DNA of 64,000 nucleotides from Cytobacillus oceanisediminis (GCF_004366035.1 NZ_SOEE01000001.1:62001-126000); one strand, 5' to 3'. Positions 16,388 to 26,385 are shown, numbered from the stretch's first letter. A program made the numbers and translations. The notes: a model not told the origin generated them from the letters alone.

Positions 16388-17050
16388 TCAATTAATCACT
16401 CTCACATTCCCAGCAATGGTAAAATTGCAGCCGGTTTTCGCCCTTACTGCATGAATCGAGTGCGGTGCAAACAATTCAGTCAGTGTCAGACCACGATTTG
16501 TTATTTGAAAGACAGCCATCTCCGTAATAATCATGTCTACACAGCGGGCAGATGTAAGAGGCAGACTGCACTCGTTCACAATTTTTGAATTTCCATACTT
16601 GTCTGTCTGGTTCATCAGGACAATTACTTTTTTGGCTTTTTGGGCAAGTTCCATTGCCCCGCCCATGCCAGGAACTTTTTTACCAGGGACAATCCAATTG
16701 GCCAGATCTCCCTTTTCACTCACCTGCAGGGAGCCAAGGATTGTCATATCAACTCTTCCTCTGCGGATCATCCCAAAGGCAATAGTACTGTCACAATACG
16801 AAGCACCTTTTACAACGGAAACCGGAAAACCGCCAGCGTTACAGAGATTTTCATCTTCCTTCCCTTTACCAGGACTTGGCCCCATACCTGTAATGCCATT
16901 TTCAGCATGAAACATCACTTTTGTCCCATCCGGGAGATGATTAGGAACAAGCGAAGGGATTCCAATGCCGAGATTTACAATCATCCCGTTCTTTATTTCT
17001 TCAGCAGCACGTTTTGCAATGCGATCTCTGATTTCTACTCCCATGCCCAT
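16388..17050 (-). CDS. yodR: CoA-transferase subunit B (YodR)
   Basis: 220 aa beta subunit of a 3-oxoacid/acyl CoA-transferase (family I). GIGIPSLVPNHLPDGT, the catalytic Glu in FHAENGITGMGP and GGAMELAQKAKKVIVLM identify it. It overlaps the alpha subunit gene by 16 bases; the ATG at 17050 is chosen because AAAGGAG lies ten bases before it (a TTG two codons earlier is too close). Predicted to move CoA onto the deaminated acetyl-beta-lysine product so it can be cleaved. Confidence 0.93.
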   Translation of the reverse strand: MGMGVEIRDRIAKRAAEEIKNGMIVNLGIGIPSLVPNHLPDGTKVMFHAENGITGMGPSPGKGKEDENLCNAGGFPVSVVKGASYCDSTIAFGMIRRGRVDMTILGSLQVSEKGDLANWIVPGKKVPGMGGAMELAQKAKKVIVLMNQTDKYGNSKIVNECSLPLTSARCVDMIITEMAVFQITNRGLTLTELFAPHSIHAVRAKTGCNFTIAGNVRVIN

Positions 17051-17727
17051 TTCCAATTCACTCCTTTCGAAGGGACAATATAATCCACAAAAACCCCAGG
17101 TGTTATAATTTCATCAGGGTCGAGGCTGCCAAGAGGGACGATTTCCTCCACTTCTGCAATGGTCATATCTCCCGCCATAGCAACAAGCGGGTTTGTGTTT
17201 CTCGCACTTTTGTCATAAATTAAGTTTCCGTAAGGATCCGCTTTTTTGGCAAAGACAATGGATATTTCAGCTGTTAGAGCTGTTTCAACAAGATATTTTT
17301 TTCCACTCAAATTACATGTTTCTTTATTGCTGGTTACAATGTCATTATCAAGTCCAATATCGGAAAGAATGGCAGGAATGCCGACTCCCCCTGCACGGAT
17401 TCTCTCTGCCAATATTCCCTGTGGCGAAAACTCCACTTCCATTTTCCCATCTGTCATTAATTGGCCGGCAATGGGGTTTGATCCGATATGGGAAGCAATC
17501 ATTTTTTTCGCCCTTCCCTGGCTTACCACTTTCCCGATGCCAATATGGGGAAACCCTGAATCATTGCCGATAAGCGTTAAATCTTTGAACCCATTATCCA
17601 AAATGCCGTCAATAAGGGCAGGAGGGGTGCCAATTCCGCCGAATCCGCCAAACATAATGATCATGCCATCCCGAAAATGCTTCATTGCCTCATCAATTTC
17701 AAGGATTTTGTTATAAGTGTTTTCCAT
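17035..17727 (-). CDS. yodS: CoA-transferase subunit A (YodS)
   Basis: 230 aa alpha subunit of the same CoA-transferase: MFGGFGGIGTPPALIDGIL at the N-terminus, TLIGNDSGFPHIGIGKVV, and KADPYGNLIYDKSARNTNP. ATG is two bases after the yodT stop, with an AGGAAGAGG ribosome binding site inside yodT, so the three genes are coupled. Complex partner is YodR. Confidence 0.93.
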   Translation of the reverse strand: MENTYNKILEIDEAMKHFRDGMIIMFGGFGGIGTPPALIDGILDNGFKDLTLIGNDSGFPHIGIGKVVSQGRAKKMIASHIGSNPIAGQLMTDGKMEVEFSPQGILAERIRAGGVGIPAILSDIGLDNDIVTSNKETCNLSGKKYLVETALTAEISIVFAKKADPYGNLIYDKSARNTNPLVAMAGDMTIAEVEEIVPLGSLDPDEIITPGVFVDYIVPSKGVNWKWAWE

Positions 17728-17729
17728 TT

Positions 17730-19088
17730 TTATTCAGCCTCTTCCTCAGCAAAGATCAAGTGTTTTTCTGTAAAAATCTGCAAAGTCCTTTCAAACCTTT
17801 TCACCAAATCATCAATTTCTCTTTTGGTAATGGTAAGCGGCGGTGCAATTAATACAGCATCTCCATCGGTGCCGGTTCTGCCTGCCCCCGCCGGGTAAAT
17901 AAGCAGTCCCTGTTCCTGAGCTTCCTTTATTAATCTTTGTGTCAGACTAAATCTTCTTGAAAACGGCTCTCTGGACAGATGATTTTTTACAAATTCAAGT
18001 CCGATCATTAGTCCTTTTCCTCTAACATCACCAATGAAAGAAAATTTGGATTGCAGTTTTATCAACTTATTTTTCAAATACACACCCTTGCTATCCACTT
18101 CAGGGATGATGTTATTTTTTTCAATATACTCAAGCACTGCGAGAGAAACTGCGCAGGACTGAGGATTGGCACTTAAGGTATGCCCGCTCATAATGCTCTT
18201 TGACCCCGCCAATATAGGCTTCATAATTTCATCGCTTACAAGGGCAGCCGCAATCGGAGCATACCCGGCCCCCATTCCTTTACCAAGTGCGACAATATCA
18301 GGTTTAACATTCCATTGCTCGCAGGCAAGCATTGTGCCCGTTCTGCCAAAACCAGTCATTACCTCATCAGCAATAAACAAAATGTCATGCCGGTCACAAA
18401 TTTCTTTTATTATCCGGTAGTAATCTTTTGGAGGGGTTATAGCACCCCCTGCAGCCCCAATGACTGGCTCTGCGATAAATGCAGCAATATTCTCTTGCCC
18501 TATCCGTTTAATGACGGTTTCAAGTTCATGGGCACACAGATAACCGCATTCAGGCGCTTCTAGATTGTATGGACACCTATAGCAATATGGCGGATGAATG
18601 ACAGGAAAATCTTCAAGCAGTGGTATAAAGCGCGCCCTTCTGCCCGTATGACCTGACATTGATAAAGCGCCCAGGGTTATGCCATGATAGCTCATCCACC
18701 TTGAAAGCACCTTTGTTTTTGTCTGAATACCTTTTTCCTGCCAATATTGAATCGCTATTTTCATAGCTGTTTCAGTTGCCTCAGAGCCGCTGTTCACAAA
18801 AAAGCTCCAATTTAAGTCGCCAATTGCTGCTCCCGCTATTTTAAGAGCTAGCTTTTCAGCTGCCCCGCTGGTAAATTGCGAACGATACACAAAAGAGACT
18901 TTCTTAGCTTGTTCATGCATTGCCTCAATGATTTCCTCAACACCATGGCCAATATTGGCCGTTATTGCGCCAGACGATGCATCCAAATATTCCTTTCCGT
19001 CAGTATCATATAAGTAAACTCCCTTGCCGTAATCAATTATCGGGTACTGTGCATCAAGCATCGGCTTAATTAGGTTTGATTGATCCAT
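17730..19088 (-). CDS. yodT: Class III aminotransferase YodT
   Basis: 452 aa PLP-dependent omega/beta-amino acid aminotransferase. DASSGAITANIGHG, FFVNSGSEATETAMKIA, SYHGITLGALSMSGHTGRR, IADEVMTGFGRTGTM and LGKGMGAGYAPIAA (PLP Lys) are seen. It contains extra cysteines in YCYRCPYNLEAPECGYLCAH, a Cys-rich insert also known in YodT homologues. First gene of the large operon; ATG 19088 has GGAGGGG eight bases upstream. Likely removes the beta-amino group of (acetyl-)beta-lysine to give a 3-oxo acid. I found no sigma-54 promoter with correct spacing upstream. Confidence 0.92.
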   Translation of the reverse strand: MDQSNLIKPMLDAQYPIIDYGKGVYLYDTDGKEYLDASSGAITANIGHGVEEIIEAMHEQAKKVSFVYRSQFTSGAAEKLALKIAGAAIGDLNWSFFVNSGSEATETAMKIAIQYWQEKGIQTKTKVLSRWMSYHGITLGALSMSGHTGRRARFIPLLEDFPVIHPPYCYRCPYNLEAPECGYLCAHELETVIKRIGQENIAAFIAEPVIGAAGGAITPPKDYYRIIKEICDRHDILFIADEVMTGFGRTGTMLACEQWNVKPDIVALGKGMGAGYAPIAAALVSDEIMKPILAGSKSIMSGHTLSANPQSCAVSLAVLEYIEKNNIIPEVDSKGVYLKNKLIKLQSKFSFIGDVRGKGLMIGLEFVKNHLSREPFSRRFSLTQRLIKEAQEQGLLIYPAGAGRTGTDGDAVLIAPPLTITKREIDDLVKRFERTLQIFTEKHLIFAEEEAE

Positions 19089-19261
19089 TTCAGAAACCCC
19101 TCCATTTTCAATGGCGCAAGAAAGCGCCTAGGGCATTAAGTTTGGAAGTAGATTTATAAAGTTTGACGCTATCTTCTGAGCCAATATATTAAAATATATG
19201 AATTGACACCCAAAATCTTTCTTAAAGAATGTTCATATTCTCAAAATGAACCATTTGCACG

Positions 19262-19292
19262 AAAAAAAACAGCCGGCTGACAGCGGCTGTTT
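19262..19292 (-). terminator. Terminator of the TPR-C39 gene
   Basis: AAACAGCCG / CGGCTGTTT arms with 8-base loop, followed by a T-run on the minus strand. It insulates the giant gene from the yodT operon. Confidence 0.88.
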
Positions 19293-19299
19293 GTATTAG

Positions 19300-22200
19300 T
19301 TATATGGTGCTTTTTTTCAAATTAATAAGATCAATGTCTTCCTCTGCAAGTTCCTGAAAATATCCATCTTCATCATGATAAAGTACATACTCAAGTTCTT
19401 CGTCAGCTTCTTCCAATCTATTTAAGATTGAAAGATAGCAAGCTTTATTATATCTTGCTATCAAAAGGTCAGGATCGATTTCAAGCACATCCTCCATGAG
19501 CTTTAGTGACTTTTCGACATCCTCTACCTTATGGTAAGAGATAGCGAGTTCAATAAATAATGAAGTATCCTCAGGGTGTACCTTAAGGCCATCCAACATA
19601 ATCTCTATAGCTTCTTCGTGCCTCTTTCTTTTATTTAATAGATTCCCATATCTAAAATGGGCCTCTTTCTCATATGGATTTTCCTTTAACACTTTTGTAA
19701 AGAGTACCTCTGCCTCGGTAAATCTCATTCTGTGTGTAAATGCCACCGCCTTCAAAAGCAGAATATGAGTATCTTCTGGTTTTTCTTTTAGGCAGGCGTC
19801 CAGAAGTTTTATTGCACTGTTCATCTCTGCCGCTTCCTCAAGGGGATCATTCCCGCCTGCCAGATGCAGCTGTGCGAGCTGATAGGCTGTAACGAAATCC
19901 CAATCATTCACAAGAGAAGACTTCAAAACCTTTTTTGCATCATCCTCAAGATTTACAGATTCATAGAATCCGGCAAGACCGATAGATGCATCTTTATTAA
20001 GCGGATTAAGTCTGATTGAAGACTCATATAAATCGATAATCACTCCAAACAAAGTGATTTGCTTTGTCTTTTCTCTCATCTTTTGTACAAACCTTCCAAT
20101 GAAGGAGGACTTCTGTTCAGCTTCCAAATCCCCCCCGCTTGCACGCTTTGCCAAAGCATCGGCCGCCAATAAGAAAACCTGGCTTTTTTCACTTTTTTCG
20201 GTTCTAACTTTTCCCAGGAATGCAGAAAGGTTAATGATTCTATTTGACTCAGCAAATAGAGCAATCAAAGTTTCATATAAACTTTCATCATCCCATTGCT
20301 CTTTTATAAGCTCTTCAAGCAAATTCTTTGCCTCTTTATATTTCTTATTCTTTATAAGAAGCTTAGAATAGTGATGCTTTAATTCAGCTAATTGAGAATC
20401 CAAATCCAGAGCTTCCAAAAGACAGCTCTCTTCCTTTATACTGTCCCCTGCTGCCCCATAAGCATATGCAAGGCTATCCAGCCTCCATGTTTCAATAACT
20501 TCTCCCTTCATTTGATTCAATTTTTCTATAAATCCAAGAAGTCCTTCAATGGAAAGCATTCTTGTTAAATATTCAATATTAACTGTTAAAGGGGCCTTAT
20601 CAATCAGAAGCAGCATATACTCTGCTTCCTTTTGTTCATCTCCCAAAATTCCATAAATTTGTGCGATGCGTGTATATGCCCCCTCTGTCTCAGGATTAAG
20701 ATCCAGGGATTTCCTCAGTGCCTTGATCGACAATTCATATTTTTCAAGCTTAAAATAGGTTTCCCCAAGCCTGTAATATGGAAAAGCTGTTTCTTTTTTC
20801 TCTAAGGCGTTTTCATATATCCTAATGGCTTCAGCATATCGTTCCGCACTTTCATATAAAGTGCCCGAATAGCATAGATAGTCAGTTTGGGTGTCTTCGC
20901 ATTCAGCTTTTGATTCCAGAAAAGCGATTGCACGATTCAGATAAGGCGTCGCTTCCGCAATAGTTACATAAAGTTCCAGGGCTTCATCCAGATTTTGATC
21001 AATATAGTTAAAACCTCTTTCAATTAAAGCCAACCCTGCCTCCAGCAAGTAGAAGTCCTTCTGGTCTTGTCCAAAGTCAGCCAGCAGCTTGCCCCCATTT
21101 ATTAAAAACTCACTATCCTTCCAGAAACGTTCTTCATGTTTCCTGATAAATTCAGCTGCTCTATCAGGCCCCTTTGTTTCAGAGATAGCAAATGCATAAC
21201 CTAGATAGGCAAAAACCTCATCAGGATTTTCTGTTATGCAGGAGAAATATATACTCTCTGCTTTTGCATATTCCTCATGATCTTTGTAAAGATCACCCAA
21301 GCGGATTAGAATCTGCGGACTCCTTGATAACTCCACTCCTTTCACTAAAATCTCTTCAGCGCGCCCTTTGTCTTCAAATAAATACTCATAGCAATCGGCA
21401 AGAGCCAGGTATGGATAAGGGATTTCCGGATCCAGGCAGGCTGAAATATTGTAGCCTCTTTCAGCCTTGCGAATGTTTCCTCCTGCTTGGTCAAGCTTCG
21501 CTCTCTCATACCAAACATACGCATCGCCATGATCTTCACGCAGCAATTCACTGTATATGGAGCGTGCTTCATCGTACTTTTTCAGATCAGAAAGGATAAT
21601 GGCATGATTAACTCTGATAAAACGATCCTGCTCATTAATTTTTAGTGCAATGTCAGACATTCCTTTCCCAGCTTCCGGCTCGGAATTATAAAGGAGACAG
21701 AGAGCAATATAACTCCATATATAGTATTGATCAGAGTCAAGCTGCAAAGAAGTTCTGAAAAAGCCGATTGCGGTATGGTAATCGTCCTTATGCAGATGAA
21801 TCCTTCCTATTAAATACTGGTATAATGGACTGAATGTTTTTCTTTCAACCATTGATAATATCTTCTCAGCACGGTCGATTTCGTGTAAACGTATATATGC
21901 CTGAGCTGCATGAAGCTTAAAAAAGTCAGACTCCGGAAAAATGGCAAGCAGCTTTTCGGAACATTCAATAATGAACTCTTTGTATTTATCCCCGGAAAAG
22001 AATTTCACTGTATATATGAGTGTATAAGGTTCATTCATTGAAGAGGATAAAAAGGCTGCCATAGCCGGTTCATTCTTCTTTATATCCTCTTCCACCTGCT
22101 CCGAAAGTGAATGAAGTTTCTTATAATACCGGTGCTCATCCATAGATAGAAACCCCAGATCCGCCTCTCTCGCTTTTGGCACTGCCGCAATGGATAAAAG

Positions 22201-23511
22201 GTTTGTATTAACAGCAAGCTTTTGGAACTCTTCATAAGTAACGTACATTGTTTCTAAGAAATTTGGATCCTGTACCATATAAAAGCCAAATCGTTCATCA
22301 ATTCCCGTCATAACTTGGACATGTGAAGATGCCTCAAAGTCGATACTAAGGATAACGGGTATCCCTTGCAGCAATAATGTCTTATATCGCTCCTTATCAC
22401 CAGTAAAGAAACGGCAAGCGAAACCTTCTTTTTCAAGGTATTCCGCAGATGCAGACAGCTTTGAACCAGTCACATCAAAAATATGTTCGGCAATATCATC
22501 CTGAGTCTCCTTTTTGCCAAAATAAGAAAAGAGCATTTCAAAACTGGCAGGCACACAGTAATTGCTCTTCTGTACAACAGGATTAATAGAAAGCTTTACT
22601 GTATCACCTGTTTCAGTAAACCCCTTATCTGCCGAGAAAGGACTGTCCTTCATTTTCTTTTGAGAGATAAAGTGATGTAATTTTTCAAGTTCATTTTTTT
22701 GATAATAGGATAAAGCTCTAAGATGTTCAAAATAGCGCTTATAAATGTGAAAAGGTACAAGCCGGTCGACCTCATTCATCAATGAGAGCATGTCCTTATG
22801 AAAACCAAGATCCCTGTACCTGCGAATAAGTTCCAGTTTCAATGCAGGTGCTTGGGGGTGTTCTTCCATGCCTTCTTTAATTGTTCGAAGCGACTTTTCC
22901 CGGTCGCCAGTTGATGCGTATAAATCCGATAACAAAAGATAACAAACATGTCCTCGTTCCTCATCCCTCAGGCCAGCCGTTAAATAGGATTCTGCCTTGG
23001 TACGGTCTCCTGCCTGCAGATAATAAAACCCCAGCTTATCCCAGATTGGTTTTTCGCTGATCGCCTCCATTTCGACGAGCTTTTCCTCAGCCTCTTTCGT
23101 TCTCTTTAACTCCAGAAGGCTATGTACTTCCGTAAATAATGCACTTATAATCAGCTCAGTGTCTGCATCATGTGGTTGCTTTCTCAAATACTCCGTTATG
23201 ATATCATTCGCTTCCAGAGTTTTACCGCTGTCAATTAACTCATCACAATACCAAATGGCGGTTTGAAGAGTATTAAAACGGCGATGTGCATAACGGGCAA
23301 TAAATCCACTGTATTGGTACATTACTCCACGGTCAAACAATTGAATGAGCAGCTTAAAATCTGCAATCGAGGAGATTTCGGCTAATTTATTTTTAATAAT
23401 TGAAAACCTCGATTTCCCTATATCCTCCAATTCCTTCGACAGCACATCCATCGCCTTTATAAACTGCTTGGTATTTGCCAAGCATTTCAGCTCTTTAAGA
23501 AAAATTTCCAT
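19300..23511 (-). CDS. Giant TPR protein with an embedded C39-like peptidase domain (1403 aa)
   Basis: ATG at 23511 (MEIFLKELKCLAN) follows GAGGTG. Residues about 85-300 and 460-1400 are repeated helical hairpins of TPR type (for example ESYLTAGLRDEERGHVCYLL and TEGAYTRIAQIYGILGDEQK). Between them, about 305-455, lies a papain-like C39 fold: NYCVPASFEMLFSYFG with Cys319, SHVQVMTGID with His397 and VQDPNF with Asp415 form the expected catalytic triad, and Gln314-type oxyanion residue (VVQKSNYC) precedes the Cys. No signal peptide or membrane segment, so it is presumably cytosolic. Single-gene unit with its own terminator, not next to a transporter or peptide precursor. Substrate unknown. Confidence 0.85.
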   Translation of the reverse strand: MEIFLKELKCLANTKQFIKAMDVLSKELEDIGKSRFSIIKNKLAEISSIADFKLLIQLFDRGVMYQYSGFIARYAHRRFNTLQTAIWYCDELIDSGKTLEANDIITEYLRKQPHDADTELIISALFTEVHSLLELKRTKEAEEKLVEMEAISEKPIWDKLGFYYLQAGDRTKAESYLTAGLRDEERGHVCYLLLSDLYASTGDREKSLRTIKEGMEEHPQAPALKLELIRRYRDLGFHKDMLSLMNEVDRLVPFHIYKRYFEHLRALSYYQKNELEKLHHFISQKKMKDSPFSADKGFTETGDTVKLSINPVVQKSNYCVPASFEMLFSYFGKKETQDDIAEHIFDVTGSKLSASAEYLEKEGFACRFFTGDKERYKTLLLQGIPVILSIDFEASSHVQVMTGIDERFGFYMVQDPNFLETMYVTYEEFQKLAVNTNLLSIAAVPKAREADLGFLSMDEHRYYKKLHSLSEQVEEDIKKNEPAMAAFLSSSMNEPYTLIYTVKFFSGDKYKEFIIECSEKLLAIFPESDFFKLHAAQAYIRLHEIDRAEKILSMVERKTFSPLYQYLIGRIHLHKDDYHTAIGFFRTSLQLDSDQYYIWSYIALCLLYNSEPEAGKGMSDIALKINEQDRFIRVNHAIILSDLKKYDEARSIYSELLREDHGDAYVWYERAKLDQAGGNIRKAERGYNISACLDPEIPYPYLALADCYEYLFEDKGRAEEILVKGVELSRSPQILIRLGDLYKDHEEYAKAESIYFSCITENPDEVFAYLGYAFAISETKGPDRAAEFIRKHEERFWKDSEFLINGGKLLADFGQDQKDFYLLEAGLALIERGFNYIDQNLDEALELYVTIAEATPYLNRAIAFLESKAECEDTQTDYLCYSGTLYESAERYAEAIRIYENALEKKETAFPYYRLGETYFKLEKYELSIKALRKSLDLNPETEGAYTRIAQIYGILGDEQKEAEYMLLLIDKAPLTVNIEYLTRMLSIEGLLGFIEKLNQMKGEVIETWRLDSLAYAYGAAGDSIKEESCLLEALDLDSQLAELKHHYSKLLIKNKKYKEAKNLLEELIKEQWDDESLYETLIALFAESNRIINLSAFLGKVRTEKSEKSQVFLLAADALAKRASGGDLEAEQKSSFIGRFVQKMREKTKQITLFGVIIDLYESSIRLNPLNKDASIGLAGFYESVNLEDDAKKVLKSSLVNDWDFVTAYQLAQLHLAGGNDPLEEAAEMNSAIKLLDACLKEKPEDTHILLLKAVAFTHRMRFTEAEVLFTKVLKENPYEKEAHFRYGNLLNKRKRHEEAIEIMLDGLKVHPEDTSLFIELAISYHKVEDVEKSLKLMEDVLEIDPDLLIARYNKACYLSILNRLEEADEELEYVLYHDEDGYFQELAEEDIDLINLKKSTI

Positions 23512-23593
23512 AGTACACCTCATTTGGGTAAGTTAGAAATATAATACAAACATTTACAGAAAATTACTACTGGAAATGAGTGTATTTTTTACA

Positions 23594-23621
23594 CAAAAAA
23601 ACCCCGGCATCACTTCCGGGG
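23594..23621 (-). terminator. Terminator of the LD-carboxypeptidase gene
   Basis: CCCCGG / CCGGGG arms, 8-base loop, seven T after it on the minus strand. Confidence 0.88.
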
Positions 23622-23626
23622 ATTAA

Positions 23627-24604
23627 TTATATCTGTTCAATCCAAATTTCACTCTTAGAACTTTCTGCTTTTATAACTGCTTTCCCTCCAATCGGAATAG
23701 TGGCACAGGGCTGCACATGGCCGAAATTCACATTTCCAATCACAGGAATACCTTGAAGCTCTTTTTTTGAATCAATAATCTTTCTCAGTGCCTCTTCGGT
23801 AACCTGAGAATTCTTCTGAAATCTGCCAATCAGGATTCCTTTGATGCCTTGAGCATCAGGCAGGTGCAGCAGTGATTGAAGATCCCGATCAAAGGTAAGA
23901 GCATGTGATTCCTCATCATCTTCAATAAATAAGATAGAATCCTTTAATGATGGCATGAACTCCGTCCCCTGCAGCAGGTTAAGTGTGCATAAATTCCCTC
24001 CAATTAATCTGCCTTCTGCACACCCTTCCTGGATGACCGTATACCCATTGTTTTTAATGAAAAGTCTGTCTTCCTGATCAAGATACCACGGATCATCACT
24101 CCAATGTGATGAAGCGAGGATTTCATAGGGAGCGTCATTGGTTACTGCATTAACAAAAGAATCAAGAGTGTACTCAAAGCCATGTTTCACACCGAAGCTT
24201 GAAAAATGCGGGCCTGAATAGGTGATCAATTCTGTTTTTTTATAAATGGCGCCCTGCAATGCCGTGATATCACTAAATCCGCAGAATATTTTCGGATTGT
24301 TTTTTATTATCTCGAAGTCTATGTAATTCAAAAGCTGGTTGGCGTTATAACCGCCAATCACTGTCAGGATTCCCTTTACATTAGGATCGGTAAAAGCATC
24401 ATGCAAATCTTCCAATCTCTCTTCAATAGAAGTACTGAAAAACTCATCATGCAGTTCTGCATTTTTACCGTATGTTACTGTGAATCCAAGCTGATTCAGC
24501 CGTTCCTGGGCAATTCGCAATTGTTCGCCTTTTATGATCGCCATACTTCTTGACGGTGCAATGACCCGGATTTCATCCCCTGGCTTTAAACGCTCTGCAA
24601 GCAT
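23627..24604 (-). CDS. S66 family LD-carboxypeptidase / MccF-like protein
   Basis: 325 aa. The nucleophile elbow is GFSDITAL with Ser111; the relay residues are Glu in FIEDDEES (about 230) and His in VNFGHVQP (about 298). This is the S66 family, which contains murein tetrapeptide LD-carboxypeptidases and the MccF immunity peptidases that cleave microcin C-like nucleotide-peptides. The GGYNANQLLNYIDF segment is the usual one of the MccF branch. No signal peptide, so a cytosolic role. ATG 24604 has AGGAGAGG upstream. Single-gene unit. Confidence 0.92.
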   Translation of the reverse strand: MLAERLKPGDEIRVIAPSRSMAIIKGEQLRIAQERLNQLGFTVTYGKNAELHDEFFSTSIEERLEDLHDAFTDPNVKGILTVIGGYNANQLLNYIDFEIIKNNPKIFCGFSDITALQGAIYKKTELITYSGPHFSSFGVKHGFEYTLDSFVNAVTNDAPYEILASSHWSDDPWYLDQEDRLFIKNNGYTVIQEGCAEGRLIGGNLCTLNLLQGTEFMPSLKDSILFIEDDEESHALTFDRDLQSLLHLPDAQGIKGILIGRFQKNSQVTEEALRKIIDSKKELQGIPVIGNVNFGHVQPCATIPIGGKAVIKAESSKSEIWIEQI

Positions 24605-24697
24605 TATGTCCTCTCCTTTGCCCCTTTGATTCTTGTTTATTGTTTTACATTTTATCAGATACAGTCTCGTTAAGAAATGACTGTTTTTGCATATTGA

Positions 24698-24725
24698 AAA
24701 AAGGCCAGCTTTTCAGCTTGGCCTT
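24698..24725 (-). terminator. Terminator of the FAD oxidoreductase gene
   Basis: AAGGCCAGC / GCTTGGCCTT arms with one bulged base, followed by T-run on the minus strand. Confidence 0.8.
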
Positions 24726-24731
24726 CTGTTT

Positions 24732-26198
24732 TTATACTATTGCAGGTTCCCTTCTTGGTGCATTGCTTTTCTTTTCTACGATATCCCTTGCTATCCACAC
24801 TCCGCAAGCTCCGGCTTGTGCGAGCCCTCTGGTAATGCCTGCACCGTCCCCGCCAACATAAAGGCCGCTGATTTCCGTTTCGAAACGGTCATTAAGTCTT
24901 GGGCGTGCAGAGTAGAATTTTGCCTCCACGCCATAGAATAGTGTATGTTCTGATGCAAGGCCAGGAGATACATGGTTTAAAGCCTCAGTCATTTCAATCA
25001 GGCTTTTCATAGTATTATATGGAAGCACAAGGCCTAGGTCGCCAGGTACCGCCTCTTTTAAGGTTGGCTCAAGGAAACCTTCTTTAATTCTCTTCTCAGT
25101 TGATCTTCTTCCTTTTAGTATATCTCCATACTTTTGAACAATGATTCCGCCGTTTGAAAGGCTGTTGGCAAGCCTTGAAATTTCGTGTGCATACTCGTTT
25201 GGCTTATCAAACGGTTCTGAGAATGTATGGGATACAAGCAGCGCAAAGTTTGTATTCGGGCTACCCAATTTAGGGTCTTTATAAGCATGGCCATTCGCCA
25301 GCATGATTCCGGAGTGGTTTTCCACTACGACATGACCGGAAGGATTGCTGCAGAATGTCCGAACTCTTGTACCGACAGATGTATTAAATGTGAACTTTCC
25401 TTCGTAAAGATGTTTATTAATCTCCTCCATGACAATATTGGAAGTTTCGACCCGGACCCCAATGTCGACCTGATTATTGATCATTTTTAAGCGGCGGGAC
25501 TTCAGGAGGTTTGCCAGCCAAACAGATCCATCTCTCCCAGGTGCTACAACCACCTTATCAGCATAAACTTCATTTCCGGACTTAAGCTTAACCCCCATAA
25601 TACGATGGCCATCAGGCGCTTTTTCGGTTATGAGATCTTCAACCTCTGTCTTGTAAGACATATCAATTTTTTCACGCAAATATTCATAAATGCTTTTTAG
25701 TATTTCAAGGTTCTGCTCCGTACCTAAATGCCTAACCTGTGCTCGAAGAAGTTTCAGTCCCGCTGCATAACCGCGGCGCTCAATATCTCTCACTTCATCC
25801 GTCATTGGATCTGTGATGCTTTCAGTTGCACCATGTTTTAAATTAATTTCATCTACATATTTGATCAATTCAACAACCTGGGAATCAGGAAGATAATCTG
25901 TCATCCAGCCGCCGAATTCACTTGTAATATTAAATTTCCCATCTGAATAAGCACCTGCTCCGCCAAAACCATTGGTGATTGAACAAGCCGGCAAACACCC
26001 TGCATACTCTTTTTTTCCCGCGGCCGGCGGGCATTTCTCAATCTTTTTCTGTAAAATCGGACAATTCCTCCGAAAAATATCATGACCCTTATCAATTAAT
26101 AAAATATTTGCTTCAGGCATTTTTAGTGTTAGTTCATAACAAGTAAATATTCCAGCCGGTCCAGCACCGACAACAATAACATCATAATTAGCATTCAT
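24732..26198 (-). CDS. FAD-dependent oxidoreductase (NAD(P)/FAD protein with conserved Cys cluster)
   Basis: 488 aa from ATG 26198. DVIVVGAGPAGIFTCYEL is the N-terminal Rossmann dinucleotide motif; a Cys-rich stretch (NCPILQKKIEKCPP, AGCLPACSITNGFGG) follows, then APGRDGSVW and a C-terminal GLYVGGDGAGITRGLAQAG FAD motif. It belongs to the YhiN/FixC-like FAD dehydrogenase group of bacilli, with no known substrate. The start is uncertain: the ATG chosen has a GGGGG 12 bases upstream, an ATG 13 codons earlier has CTAGGG close to it. Single-gene unit. Confidence 0.85.
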   Translation of the reverse strand: MNANYDVIVVGAGPAGIFTCYELTLKMPEANILLIDKGHDIFRRNCPILQKKIEKCPPAAGKKEYAGCLPACSITNGFGGAGAYSDGKFNITSEFGGWMTDYLPDSQVVELIKYVDEINLKHGATESITDPMTDEVRDIERRGYAAGLKLLRAQVRHLGTEQNLEILKSIYEYLREKIDMSYKTEVEDLITEKAPDGHRIMGVKLKSGNEVYADKVVVAPGRDGSVWLANLLKSRRLKMINNQVDIGVRVETSNIVMEEINKHLYEGKFTFNTSVGTRVRTFCSNPSGHVVVENHSGIMLANGHAYKDPKLGSPNTNFALLVSHTFSEPFDKPNEYAHEISRLANSLSNGGIIVQKYGDILKGRRSTEKRIKEGFLEPTLKEAVPGDLGLVLPYNTMKSLIEMTEALNHVSPGLASEHTLFYGVEAKFYSARPRLNDRFETEISGLYVGGDGAGITRGLAQAGACGVWIARDIVEKKSNAPRREPAIV

Positions 26199-26385
26199 CG
26201 TCCTATTTCCCCCAGACGCATTATTCGTTAATTTCATTAACCCTAGGTAACTATATCAAACACTGAATAAATGGTCAATCATTTTACGAACTATTTAATC
26301 AAAACAATAAATATTGTTCGGTTTTAAAAAAGTTATGTAAAATTCCGTAAATTAACTGCAATTGCTGGCCCCTTAACAAACAGAA

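Noticed and set aside
19089-19200. Possible second sigma-54 promoter upstream of yodT
   Set aside because: TAGGCGCTTTCTTGCG has GG and GC 9 bases apart and TTGGCTCAGAAGATAGC has 11, while sigma-54 needs 10. The first is also an inverted repeat GGCGC/GCGCC, so may be a hairpin instead.
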